Assembly (NCBI RefSeq): GCF_000284255.1
Contig: NC_017075.1
Location: 4,030,001-4,094,000, forward strand
Length of the DNA: 64,000 bases
From: Rubrivivax gelatinosus IL144
GTDB lineage: Bacteria; Pseudomonadota; Gammaproteobacteria; Burkholderiales; Burkholderiaceae_C
Reading direction: 5' to 3'
Below the pieces are notes generated by a model. The model was not told where the DNA came from, did not search any database, and saw nothing but the letters and a program-made list of their open reading frames with translations. Position 1 is the stretch's first letter, and the number at the start of each line of letters is the position of its first letter. Positions 38,728 to 45,840 of the stretch are shown here, piece by piece. Position numbers and translations under genes: made by a program.

Positions 38728-40869
38728 TTACAACATCCCGGGCGGCAAACCGTGACTTGGTTCACGGCTTTCGCGCTGCGGCGAGTCGGTCTCGGCCCGG
38801 TCGCACGCCCAGCTGCGCTGCAGATGCGCCAGGCAGGCGTCGGCCGGCAGCGCCGGGCTGTACAGATAACCCTGGAAGACGTCGCAGCCCAGCGCCGCCA
38901 GGCGGTCGCGCTGCTCGCGCGTCTCGACGAACTCGGCGATGACGCGCGCGCCGCCGGTGTGGCCCAGCGTCGCGATGGCGCGGATGATGTCGGCGCTGAC
39001 CGGGTGCGCCATCACGTCGCGGCTGAGCGAGCCGTCGACCTTGATCGCCGCGACGCGGAAGCGCTTGAGGTGCAGCAGCGACGCGTGGCCCATGCCGAAG
39101 TCGTCCATCGCCAGGCCGACGCCCAGCGCGTCCAGGCGCGCGAGGTTCTCGTCGGCGACGTCGCCCACCGGGATGCCGCGGCTCTCGGTGATCTCCAGCT
39201 CGAGTTCACCCGGCCGCAGGCGGTGGCGCTTCAGCGCCTCGGCCACCGTGCGGTGCAGCCCCGGCTGCGACAGCTGCAGCGGCGAGACGTTGACCGACAT
39301 CGTCAGCGCCTGCAGGCCGAGCGCGTTCCACTGCGCCTTGCGGGCGCAGGCCTCGTCGATGACCCAGGCGCCCAGCGGGCCGATGACCGCGCCCTGCTCG
39401 GCCAGCGCGATCGCGACGTCGGTGCGCACCGCGCCGTAGCCCGGGTGCTGCCAGCGCAGCAGCGCCTCGACGCCGACCACCGTGCCGTCGAGCCGGTGCT
39501 GCGGCTGGTAGACCAGCGACAGCGCCGGCGTGCCGATCGCGCGCTCCAGGTCGTGCAGCAGGCCGCGCGCGATGACGCCGACGTGGTCGCTGCGGCGCAG
39601 CGGCGCGTCCGCGCGCGGCACGTCGCTGGCGATGACCGCGCTGGCGTGCTGGAAGGCGTCCAGGCGCTCGGCCAGTCGCTCGGCCTCGTTGCGGCGGACG
39701 AAGGGCAGGTAGATCGCCGTCGACAGCGCCAGGCCCAGCGCCTGCAGCGCGACGCCGACCCAGGAGCCGGTGAGCCACCAGCCCGACAGCAGCAGCGGCG
39801 TCGTCCACGGGATCTGCACCGGCAGCAGCTCGATCCAGCCGGCGTGCAGCGCGACCAGCGGCGGCAGCGTCAGCGCCAGCGGCGCGGCCAGGAAGGGCAG
39901 GACGAAACGCGGGTTCAGCACCAGCGGCAGGCCGAACATCAGCAGCTCGTTGACGTTGAAGACGGCCGGCAGCCACGACAGCTGCACCAGGCGCCGGTTC
40001 TGGCCGTCGCGCGCGACGACCGCCAGCGCCAGCAGCAGCCCCAGCGTCGCGCCCGAGCCGCCGAGGTGCACGAAGTTGTCGATCAGCACGCGCGGCACGC
40101 GGTCGTGCACGACCGGCTCGCCGGCCAGCGTGAACAGGAAGCCCAGGTGCGACTCCAGCACCTTGCCGCCGTGCACGCCGAAGAACCACAGCAGCTGGTT
40201 GGCCGCGACGGCCAGCGGCGTCAGCACCCAGTCGGCGTCCAGGCGCGCGGCGAGTTCGGGCAGCCAGCGCAGGTCAGGCCGCGGCAGGTGCCACACGAGT
40301 TCGGCCAGGGCCTTGGCCAGCAGGCCCAGCGCAGCCATCGGCAGCGTCAGCCGGGTCGCGTGATAGAAGACCGGGTTGCTGTCGTAGCCGATCGCCAGGC
40401 GGCGCATCGGGGTCCAGTCGGCCAGCGGGCGCAGCAGCGCCGGCGTCGCCAGGCCGACGATGATGCCGGTCAGCATCGAGCCCTGGCCGAAGGACTGCAG
40501 CGTCACCGGGCCGGTGGCGCTGGCGCAGAGCGTGAAGTTGACGAGCGCGCTGATCGCCACCCAGATCGACGGCAGCGGCTCTCGCGAGCGACCGCGGGGC
40601 GCGCGCTGCGCGACCATCGCGGCGATGGTCACCGCCAGCGCCAGGCCGAGCACGCCCCAGGTCGATTGCACGACCGCGTCGGCGGTGTCGGTCCAGCCGC
40701 GGCCCGGCCGGCTCTCGAGCCAGGCGCGCACGGCCGGGATCGGGAAGTGACCGAGCAGCGTGGCCACGACGCCGAACAGCGAGATCGGCAGCAGCACGAC
40801 GTAGGCGTCGCGTACCGCGACGAGCGCGCCGGCGCGGTACGTCGTGTGGCAAGGGGGCTCGGCGGGCAT
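38728..40869 (-). CDS. PTS EIIC-like membrane domain fused to EAL phosphodiesterase (copy 2)
   Basis: A 713-residue paralogue of the preceding protein with the same order: EIIC-like membrane domain, then EAL domain (VEALLRWQHPGYGAVRT, SVNVSPLQL, ELEITES, MDDFGMGHASLLHL, IKVDGSLSRDV, AEFVETREQ, FQGYLYS). By eye most EAL positions are identical to copy 1, and the two EIIC parts are clearly related but more diverged. The C-terminal tail (after about residue 690) is unique. The gene order and similarity indicate a tandem duplication; 39 bases separate the genes. It would be a second cyclic-di-GMP phosphodiesterase, perhaps sensing a different sugar. Confidence 0.85.
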   Translation of the reverse strand: MPAEPPCHTTYRAGALVAVRDAYVVLLPISLFGVVATLLGHFPIPAVRAWLESRPGRGWTDTADAVVQSTWGVLGLALAVTIAAMVAQRAPRGRSREPLPSIWVAISALVNFTLCASATGPVTLQSFGQGSMLTGIIVGLATPALLRPLADWTPMRRLAIGYDSNPVFYHATRLTLPMAALGLLAKALAELVWHLPRPDLRWLPELAARLDADWVLTPLAVAANQLLWFFGVHGGKVLESHLGFLFTLAGEPVVHDRVPRVLIDNFVHLGGSGATLGLLLALAVVARDGQNRRLVQLSWLPAVFNVNELLMFGLPLVLNPRFVLPFLAAPLALTLPPLVALHAGWIELLPVQIPWTTPLLLSGWWLTGSWVGVALQALGLALSTAIYLPFVRRNEAERLAERLDAFQHASAVIASDVPRADAPLRRSDHVGVIARGLLHDLERAIGTPALSLVYQPQHRLDGTVVGVEALLRWQHPGYGAVRTDVAIALAEQGAVIGPLGAWVIDEACARKAQWNALGLQALTMSVNVSPLQLSQPGLHRTVAEALKRHRLRPGELELEITESRGIPVGDVADENLARLDALGVGLAMDDFGMGHASLLHLKRFRVAAIKVDGSLSRDVMAHPVSADIIRAIATLGHTGGARVIAEFVETREQRDRLAALGCDVFQGYLYSPALPADACLAHLQRSWACDRAETDSPQRESREPSHGLPPGML

Positions 40870-41271
40870 CTGGGGCGTCGGCGTTCCCGGCGCGTCGGAC
40901 GCCGTCCAACGTGATTTCGACCCAGGCTCCGGGGGCTTCAACGCAGCGGCGTGAATTGCGTCACGCCCCGGCACCCGCGACCGGCGCGCTGCGCCCGGGG
41001 ACGCGGCGCGGCAACAGTCGGACCACGCGCGGCAGGCAGGTGTGCGACAATGCGCGGTGCGCCTCGCCCCAACGTGTCCCCGCTGCCTGCCAGCCGACAC
41101 GCTGCGCCGAGACCGAGGCCTGATCCCCCTCCCCTCGCCGAGTCCCTTCTCGGACCGCGCCGGGCCCGCAGCGAATACCCCTGCAGGCTCCACCCCGATC
41201 GTTCGTCGTCGCGCCCTCGCGCGGCTTTTGCAATACCGGGCCGGCCCGCTCCGGCCCACCGAAGGACCTTC
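40870..41271. other. 402-bp intergenic region without a convincing gene
   Basis: This lies between the divergent EAL gene and the small ORF/infA unit. Several reading frames are open but none has a convincing start or family. A weak extended -10-like element (TGCGACAAT, 41043-41051) and a short hairpin (CCGAG-N6-CTCGG, 41138-41153) are present. It probably holds the promoters for both directions and a long leader for the infA unit. Confidence 0.4.
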
Positions 41272-41538
41272 ATCCACACACCGATCCAGGTCGGGCGATA
41301 CACGGTTTCGCCCCTGACCCGACACGACACCGACGGCTATGCCGCCTCGGTGTCCATCCGCAGCGGCAGCGGCCGCGCCACGCATGACCGCGTGCTGCGC
41401 CTGCTGCCCCGATTCACCACACGCGACGCCGCCGCCCACCACGCGACCACCGAAGGCCTGGCCTGGGTGGCCCGGACCCAGGACCGGGACGCCGCCATCG
41501 ACACGGAACAGGAGCACCCATGGCCAAGGAAGAACTGA
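41272..41538 (+). CDS. Small conserved-looking hypothetical protein upstream of infA, no standard start
   Basis: An 88-codon frame with strongly gene-like composition, reading [20 protein letters not shown], then [20 protein letters not shown], then [14 protein letters not shown] believe similar small proteins accompany cold-shock genes in other Burkholderiales, but cannot check. A GAAGGA ribosome binding site (41261-41266) stands five bases before ATC at 41272, the codon where an ATG would be expected. No ATG, GTG or TTG is close by in frame. The frame overlaps the start of infA by 19 bases. It is either translated from a rare ATC start or has lost its start codon. Confidence 0.5.
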   Translation: MHTPIQVGRYTVSPLTRHDTDGYAASVSIRSGSGRATHDRVLRLLPRFTTRDAAAHHATTEGLAWVARTQDRDAAIDTEQEHPWPRKN

Positions 41539-41786
41539 TCGAGATGCGCGGCGTGGTCGACGAGATCCTCCCGGACTCGCGATTCCGCGTGACGCTGGAC
41601 AACGGGCACCAGCTCGTCGCCTACACCGGCGGCAAGATGCGCAAGCATCACATCCGCATCCTGGCGGGAGACAGCGTGTCGCTGGAACTCTCGCCTTACG
41701 ACCTCAGCAAGGGCCGCATCACGTTCCGCCACCTCGAGCGGCGTGCGGGGCCGGCCCCCGCCCCGACTCACGGATCGCGTCGCTGA
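41520..41786 (+). CDS. infA: Translation initiation factor IF-1
   Basis: An 88-residue protein. [44 protein letters not shown] and [18 protein letters not shown] form the S1-type OB fold of IF-1, which binds the ribosomal A site during initiation. The body ends at about residue 72, the usual length, and a 16-residue Pro/Ala/Arg tail is extra. It sits directly before a cold-shock gene and not in a ribosomal-protein operon, so it may be a second, stress-linked copy. GGAG lies seven bases upstream of the ATG. Confidence 0.93.
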   Translation: MAKEELIEMRGVVDEILPDSRFRVTLDNGHQLVAYTGGKMRKHHIRILAGDSVSLELSPYDLSKGRITFRHLERRAGPAPAPTHGSRR

Positions 41787-41828
41787 GAGCGATCCACCCC
41801 GTACTGACCAACCGAAAGGAAAGAAGAC

Positions 41829-42045
41829 ATGACGACCGAAACCGGAACCGTGAAGTGGTTCAACGAAAGCAAGGGCTACGGCTTCATCACGCCGGACGCC
41901 GGACGCCGGCGGCAAGGACCTGTTCGCCCACTTCAAGGAAATCCAGGGCACGGGCTTCAAGACCCTGGCCGAGAACCAGCGCGTCGAGTTCGAAGTGACG
42001 CAAGGCCAGAAGGGCCCGCAAGCTTCGCGCATCCGCGCGATCTGA
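41829..42045 (+). pseudogene. Cold-shock protein (CspA family) disrupted by a 7-bp duplication
   Basis: The frame begins [20 protein letters not shown], with the RNP1-type nucleic-acid-binding segment. Then acgccgg occurs three times in a row (41889-41909), where two copies would keep the frame. After the third copy the frame moves; the proper continuation ([18 protein letters not shown], then [20 protein letters not shown]) is intact in another frame and ends in TGA at 42043. Removing one 7-base unit restores a 69-residue protein, the normal length. As written, the gene lacks the RNP2 half. It could be a true slippage mutation, a phase-variable tract, or an assembly error. AAAGGAAAG precedes the ATG. 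Confidence 0.85.
41889..41909 (+). repeat. Triple tandem 7-mer acgccgg within the cold-shock gene
   Basis: Three perfect contiguous copies of acgccgg. Two copies would leave the cold-shock frame intact; the third shifts it by +1. This is the kind of tract that changes copy number by replication slippage. Confidence 0.9.
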
Positions 42046-42076
42046 GGCCTTCGAGCGCCGCCGTTCGGCGGCCTCA
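42043..42076. terminator. Convergent hairpin between the cold-shock gene and nrsF
   Basis: TGAGGC pairs with GCCTCA around an inner GCCGCC-gttc-GGCGGC stem, overlapping both stop codons. It could terminate transcription in both directions, although no T-tract is present. Confidence 0.45.
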
Positions 42077-42712
42077 CCAGCGCAGCGTGCGTGCGCCGAG
42101 CAGCGCACCCAGCGCGGCGCTGGCTGCCATGCCCAGCGTGTACCAGAGCGCCGAGAACGAAATCGCCGGCTCGGTGCACGACAGCGCATAACCGAACGCG
42201 CCCGCGGCTCCGGCCGCGAGGCCGGCCGCAGCGCCTGCCGCACGCGGCCGCGTCGGCGCCAGCCCGCGCAAGGCCCACAAGGTGGCGCCCAGCGCCGGCA
42301 GCGACAGCAACAGCACCACCACCGGACACGACCACGACGAGTGGCCGAACAGCGCCGGCAGGCGCGCCGCCGCGGGGGTCTGCCACCAGTCCGCGAACCC
42401 GATCACCGACGCCAGCACCACGACCGAGGCCACGGCCAGGGCCGGTGGCCAAGCGCCGGCGACCAGCGGCCGAGCCAGTTTCGACGCCAGCCAGGCCGCC
42501 GCCGCCACCAGCGCGCCGGCGTAGGCCAGCTTGAACCACGGCGTCGGCGTCGCGTACATCGCGCCGGGAACCGCCCCCAGGCCCAGCACCGCGACACCGA
42601 TGCTGGCCGCCAGGCCCGCGGCCAGCGCCGACGACAGCCGCCAGGCGGCAACACCGCGCGGCGCCGGTCCGGCGCCGCTGGCCAGCAGTTCGATCCACTG
42701 CTCGGTCTTCAT
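42074..42712 (-). CDS. nrsF: NrsF-family anti-sigma factor (DUF1109)
   Basis: A 212-residue inner-membrane protein with six hydrophobic segments and a short cytoplasmic N-terminus (MKTEQWIELLASGAGP), the layout of NrsF/DUF1109. This family holds the ECF factor SigF inactive at the membrane until metal or oxidative stress. Two cysteines lie in the second half (HSSWSCPVV and ALSCTEPA); a cysteine pair is known to matter for sensing in Caulobacter NrsF. Its ATG overlaps the sigma-factor stop (ATGA), so the pair is made together. It is the last gene of the bufferin-type operon. Confidence 0.88.
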   Translation of the reverse strand: MKTEQWIELLASGAGPAPRGVAAWRLSSALAAGLAASIGVAVLGLGAVPGAMYATPTPWFKLAYAGALVAAAAWLASKLARPLVAGAWPPALAVASVVVLASVIGFADWWQTPAAARLPALFGHSSWSCPVVVLLLSLPALGATLWALRGLAPTRPRAAGAAAGLAAGAAGAFGYALSCTEPAISFSALWYTLGMAASAALGALLGARTLRW

Positions 42713-43341
42713 CCCGTTCTCCTCACCAGCGCCGCGAGCCGCTTGAGCCCGCGGTGCACCTGAACCTTGATCGCCGACTCGCTGGCGCCGGTGCGTTGTG
42801 CCGCCTCGATCACCGACAGGCCCTCCAGCCGCGTCAGCACGATGGCCGCCCGCTGCGCCTCGGGCAAAGCCTGGAGCAGCCGCTCCAGGTCGCGCCCCGT
42901 GCCGGGCTCGGCCTCGGGGGCCGCGAGCTCGTCGCCGACCTCGTCCAGCGGATCGTGCAGCGCCTCGCGACGGCCGTGGCGGCGCAGGTGGTCGATCAGC
43001 TTGTGGCGCGCGATCGCCAGCATCCAGCCCGCCACCGGCAACGACGGATCCCAGGTGCCGCGGTACAGGTGCAGCGCCAGCAGCGTCTCCTGCACCAGGT
43101 CCTCGACCTCGTCGGGCCGCGCCGCCAGCCGCCGGCGCAGATAGGCGCGCAGCCGCGCCGCGGCCAGCGTCAGCGCCTCGCGGTAGGCGGCCTCGTCGCC
43201 GTCGTGCGCCCGCCGCCACGGCGGCGCGATGCGGCGCTCGAACTCGTCGTCGGGCGGCGGGGCGGGCGGGGCGGCGGGCGGCAGCACGCGCCGATTCTCG
43301 GTGCCGGCCCAGCCGGGGCGCATCAGGTCCGTCGCGCTCAT
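42709..43341 (-). CDS. sigF: ECF RNA polymerase sigma factor, SigF type
   Basis: A 210-residue sigma-70-family protein. Region 2 includes DLVQETLLALHLYRGTWDPS and AGWMLAIARHKLIDHLRR; region 4 is LPEAQRAAIVLTRLEGLSVI followed by EAAQRTGASESAIKVQVHRG. It is followed by nrsF with an ATGA overlap, and its own start overlaps the DoxX stop. An N-terminal extension of about 35 proline-rich residues is unusual. It would direct transcription from a GTAACC-type promoter, and one such site lies before the bufferin precursor at the head of this operon, giving positive autoregulation. Confidence 0.9.
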   Translation of the reverse strand: MSATDLMRPGWAGTENRRVLPPAAPPAPPPDDEFERRIAPPWRRAHDGDEAAYREALTLAAARLRAYLRRRLAARPDEVEDLVQETLLALHLYRGTWDPSLPVAGWMLAIARHKLIDHLRRHGRREALHDPLDEVGDELAAPEAEPGTGRDLERLLQALPEAQRAAIVLTRLEGLSVIEAAQRTGASESAIKVQVHRGLKRLAALVRRTG

Positions 43342-43793
43342 GTGTTCACCGCGCGCCGGCGCACGATCAGCGCGTCCAGCGATGCGGGACCGGCGCCACG
43401 CAACACCAGCCAGGCCAGCGCCGCGGCCCAGGTGCCGTGCGTCGGCCAGGCGCCGGGGTAGACGAAGAACTGGATCACGGCGGTCATGCCCAGCAGGCCC
43501 GCTGCCGCGCCGCGGGTGCCCAGCCCGAGCACGAGCAGCAGCGGCAGCAGGTGTTCTGCGCCGGCGGCCAGTACCGCGGCCGCCTCGGGCGGCAGCAGCG
43601 GCAGCCGGTACTCGTCGCGGAACAGGTCGACGGCCTGCGGCGCGAGCCGCGGCCAGCCGGGCTCGAACCGACCCTCGGCCAGGTCGAGCACGAAACCCTC
43701 CACCTTGGTCTGGCCCGAGCGCCAGAACAGGCCGGCGAGCGCCACGCGCGCCAGCAGTTGCACGACGGCCTCGACGGCTTCAGGCGCTTTCAT
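43338..43793 (-). CDS. DoxX-family membrane protein of the bufferin operon
   Basis: A 151-residue protein with four hydrophobic helices and the DoxX pattern (LLARVALAGLFWRSGQTKVE near the N-terminus; LLLVLGLGTRGAAAGLLGMT). Its start overlaps the bufBC stop and its stop overlaps the sigF start, both as ATGA. DoxX proteins regularly accompany DUF2282/DUF692/DUF2063 operons, as in the gold-induced gig genes of Cupriavidus. The role is unknown; a redox or quinone link during peptide maturation is possible but is inference. Confidence 0.88.
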   Translation of the reverse strand: MKAPEAVEAVVQLLARVALAGLFWRSGQTKVEGFVLDLAEGRFEPGWPRLAPQAVDLFRDEYRLPLLPPEAAAVLAAGAEHLLPLLLVLGLGTRGAAAGLLGMTAVIQFFVYPGAWPTHGTWAAALAWLVLRGAGPASLDALIVRRRAVNT

Positions 43794-45433
43794 GCCGCCT
43801 CCCGGGCGTCTTGCCAGCCGACCACGGCTGCGTGGCGCAGCAGCAGCGCCAGCGCCGCCACCAGGTCCAGCCCGGCGCCGGCTTCGGCCGCCGCCTGGCC
43901 CAGCGGCCGCCCCTCGGCCAGTGCAGCGCAGAAAACGGCGGTCGCCGCGTCGACGGCCAGCGTCAGCACGGCGTCGGCGGTATCGCGCAGCACCAATGCG
44001 GCCTCGGGGCCGTCGGTGGCCATGGACTCGGGCAGCTCGCCCTGGTGCGCCGCCCAGATCGACAGCGCCGCGTAATCGAAACGCAGCACGGCCAGCGACG
44101 GATGCAGCTGCAGTCGGGCGTCGGGCAGCGCCTGCGGCCGCTCCAGCCAGGCCTGCACGGCAGGCGCGGGCAGCGGCGCGGCGTCGGCGGCCAGCGCGGC
44201 GCGCACACGCGCGCGCTCCAGCCTCGCGACCTCGGCCAGCCAGGGCAGCCCGCGCGCCGGCCCGTAGGCCTCGATCGCCGCGGCGAAGCCGTCGCCCCAG
44301 TCGCCCAGCACCGGGCCGCGCGGCGGCTCGCGGCGCGCGAAATCCAGCGCCATGGCGTCGAAGAAGGGCTCGCCGACCAGGCGGCGCACGACCGGGAACC
44401 CGTCGGCCAGCGCCCGCACCCAGGCGGCGGCGACGTTGTGGCGGTGCACGGCCAGGCGCACGCCGGGGTCCGAGCCGTTCCAGGCGCGCAGGCCGGCCGG
44501 CGGCGCCGCGGCCGGGTCCAGCAGCGCGGCGGCCAGCGCCGGCTGCGGCTCGACGGCGGGCGCGCGTCTCGGCACACGGCCCGCGGCGGCGCCCACGGCG
44601 GCCGCCGGCGCGACCTCGGCCAGCAGGCGCCGGGCCTGCGCCGCCTCGGCGGCCAGCACGGCCAGCGGCGGCACCTCGTGGTCGCGTTCGATCAGCGTCG
44701 GCACCGGCCCCAGGTGCGCCAGCGTGCGCCGGTACAGCGCCCAGACCGGGTCGGCGACGGGCGAACCGTGGTCGTCGATCAGCAGCGGCGCGCCGGCGGC
44801 GTCCTGCTGCACGGCGCAGCCGGCCAGATGGATCTCGCCGACGGCCGACGGTGGCAGCGCGGCCACCAGCGCCCACGCGTCGCGGCCGTGGTTGACCGCG
44901 CTCACCCAGGCGTTGTTCAGGTCCAGCAGCAGGCCGCAGCCGGTGCGCCGCACGAGCTCGGCGAGGAACTCGCCTTCTGCGATGACGCTGGCGTCGAACT
45001 CCAGGTAGGTGCTGGGGTTCTCGATCAGCACCTGCCGCCCCAGCGCCTGCTGCAGCCGGTCGACGTGCGCGGCGACCCGCGCCAGCGCGGCCTCGTCGTA
45101 GACCAGCGGCAGCAGGTCGGGAAAACAGACGCCGCCGTGCGCCGACCAGGCCAGGTGCTCGGACACCCAGCGCGGCTCGAAGCGCCGCACCATCGCGGCC
45201 AGCCGCGCCAGGTGCGCCGCATCGGGCGGCTTCAGCCCGCCCAGCGACAGCCCGACGCCATGGATCGACAGCGGCCAGCGCTCGCGCAGGCGCTCGAGCA
45301 GGCGCAGCCGCGGGCCGCCGTCGACCATGTAGTTCTCGGCGTGCACTTCGAGGAAGTCGACCACGGCCTCGCCGGCCAGCAGCGCGCCAGCGTGCTGGGG
45401 CTTGAAGCCGAGGCCGGCCAGGCGGGCGTGCAT
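43790..45433 (-). CDS. bufBC: Fused bufferin maturation enzyme: DUF692 MNIO (BufB) plus DUF2063 partner (BufC)
   Basis: A 547-residue fusion. Residues 1-275 are a DUF692 multinuclear iron oxidase: DFLEVHAENYM (27-36), HGVGLSLGG, VSEHLAWS (90-97), IENPSTYLEF, LLDLNNAWVSAVNHG (169-183), EIHLAGC (200-206), DDHGSPVADPVW and LIERDHEVPP. After an Ala/Pro linker (about 276-295), a DUF2063 protein begins (RHNVAAAWVRALADGFPVVR, 331-350, then LVGEPFFDA). These are normally two proteins: the enzyme and its peptide-binding partner. Such enzymes convert precursor cysteines to thiooxazoles. The family usually has His after HLAG; here it is Cys206. The frame is continuous. GTG 45442, overlapping the precursor stop, is an alternative start. 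Confidence 0.88.
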   Translation of the reverse strand: MHARLAGLGFKPQHAGALLAGEAVVDFLEVHAENYMVDGGPRLRLLERLRERWPLSIHGVGLSLGGLKPPDAAHLARLAAMVRRFEPRWVSEHLAWSAHGGVCFPDLLPLVYDEAALARVAAHVDRLQQALGRQVLIENPSTYLEFDASVIAEGEFLAELVRRTGCGLLLDLNNAWVSAVNHGRDAWALVAALPPSAVGEIHLAGCAVQQDAAGAPLLIDDHGSPVADPVWALYRRTLAHLGPVPTLIERDHEVPPLAVLAAEAAQARRLLAEVAPAAAVGAAAGRVPRRAPAVEPQPALAAALLDPAAAPPAGLRAWNGSDPGVRLAVHRHNVAAAWVRALADGFPVVRRLVGEPFFDAMALDFARREPPRGPVLGDWGDGFAAAIEAYGPARGLPWLAEVARLERARVRAALAADAAPLPAPAVQAWLERPQALPDARLQLHPSLAVLRFDYAALSIWAAHQGELPESMATDGPEAALVLRDTADAVLTLAVDAATAVFCAALAEGRPLGQAAAEAGAGLDLVAALALLLRHAAVVGWQDAREAA

Positions 45434-45438
45434 GGCGC

Positions 45439-45762
45439 TCACATTTCCTTGCCCATCTCCTTGGCCTTCTCCTTGAACGGCATGGTCTGGCCGAAGCCGG
45501 TCGGCGAGGTCTTGGACATCGTCTTCTCGCAGGTGCCGGCGGGCACGTAGGACCAGGCGTTGCCCTGGTGCTCGGTGCGCGAGGTGCCGGCGCAGGTGGT
45601 GCCGGGGCCGGCGGCGCAGTCGTTGTGGCCCTTCATCGCGACGCCGTAGCACTTCTCCTTGGCGCCGGCCTCGGCGGCCTGGGCCGGTGCGGCGGCGAGG
45701 TTCAGCGCGGCGCCCAGCGCGAGGGCCAGCGTGGCGGCGGGAAGCGAAACGTGGGTGTTCAT
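45439..45762 (-). CDS. bufA: Bufferin-type RiPP precursor (DUF2282, BufA1-like)
   Basis: A 107-residue precursor. A Sec-type signal peptide (residues 1-29, ending APAQA) takes it to the periplasm. The mature part has four cysteines at 38, 49, 57 and 78, in [20 protein letters not shown] and AGTCEK, the DUF2282 pattern. In characterised bufferins the two middle cysteines are converted by the MNIO enzyme to thiooxazoles that bind copper; the equivalents here would be Cys49 and Cys57. The C-terminus is lysine-rich. GAAGGA lies six bases before the ATG. It is first in the operon and stands 52 bases downstream of a SigF-type promoter. A structural role unrelated to metal binding is less likely. 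Confidence 0.9.
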   Translation of the reverse strand: MNTHVSLPAATLALALGAALNLAAAPAQAAEAGAKEKCYGVAMKGHNDCAAGPGTTCAGTSRTEHQGNAWSYVPAGTCEKTMSKTSPTGFGQTMPFKEKAKEMGKEM

Positions 45763-45814
45763 CGGGAATCCTTCGTCGGTGGTGGCAGACACGCCGAAGC
45801 GGCGCTCCCTGCCA

Positions 45815-45840
45815 TACGAACGAAGTCGCCCGGCGGTTAC
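45815..45840 (-). promoter_or_regulatory. SigF-type ECF promoter of the bufferin operon
   Basis: On the minus strand, GTAACC (45840-45835), exactly 16 bases, then CGTA (45818-45815). From memory, the Caulobacter SigF regulon consensus is GTAACC-N16-CGAA, so this differs at one -10 base. The -35 overlaps the TAA of the upstream GGDEF-EAL gene. Transcription would begin about 45 bases before bufA. Confidence 0.75.

Noticed and set aside
41043..41051. TGCGACAAT as a housekeeping promoter for the infA unit
   Set aside because: No acceptable -35 element lies at 16-18 bases upstream; it is mentioned only as weak.
41829..42045. Programmed frameshift in the cold-shock gene
   Set aside because: There is no slippery heptamer or stimulatory structure; the extra 7 bases explain the shift fully.
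43229..45550. A 773-codon plus-strand frame opposite the bufferin operon
   Set aside because: Antisense to well-supported genes and without any family motif.
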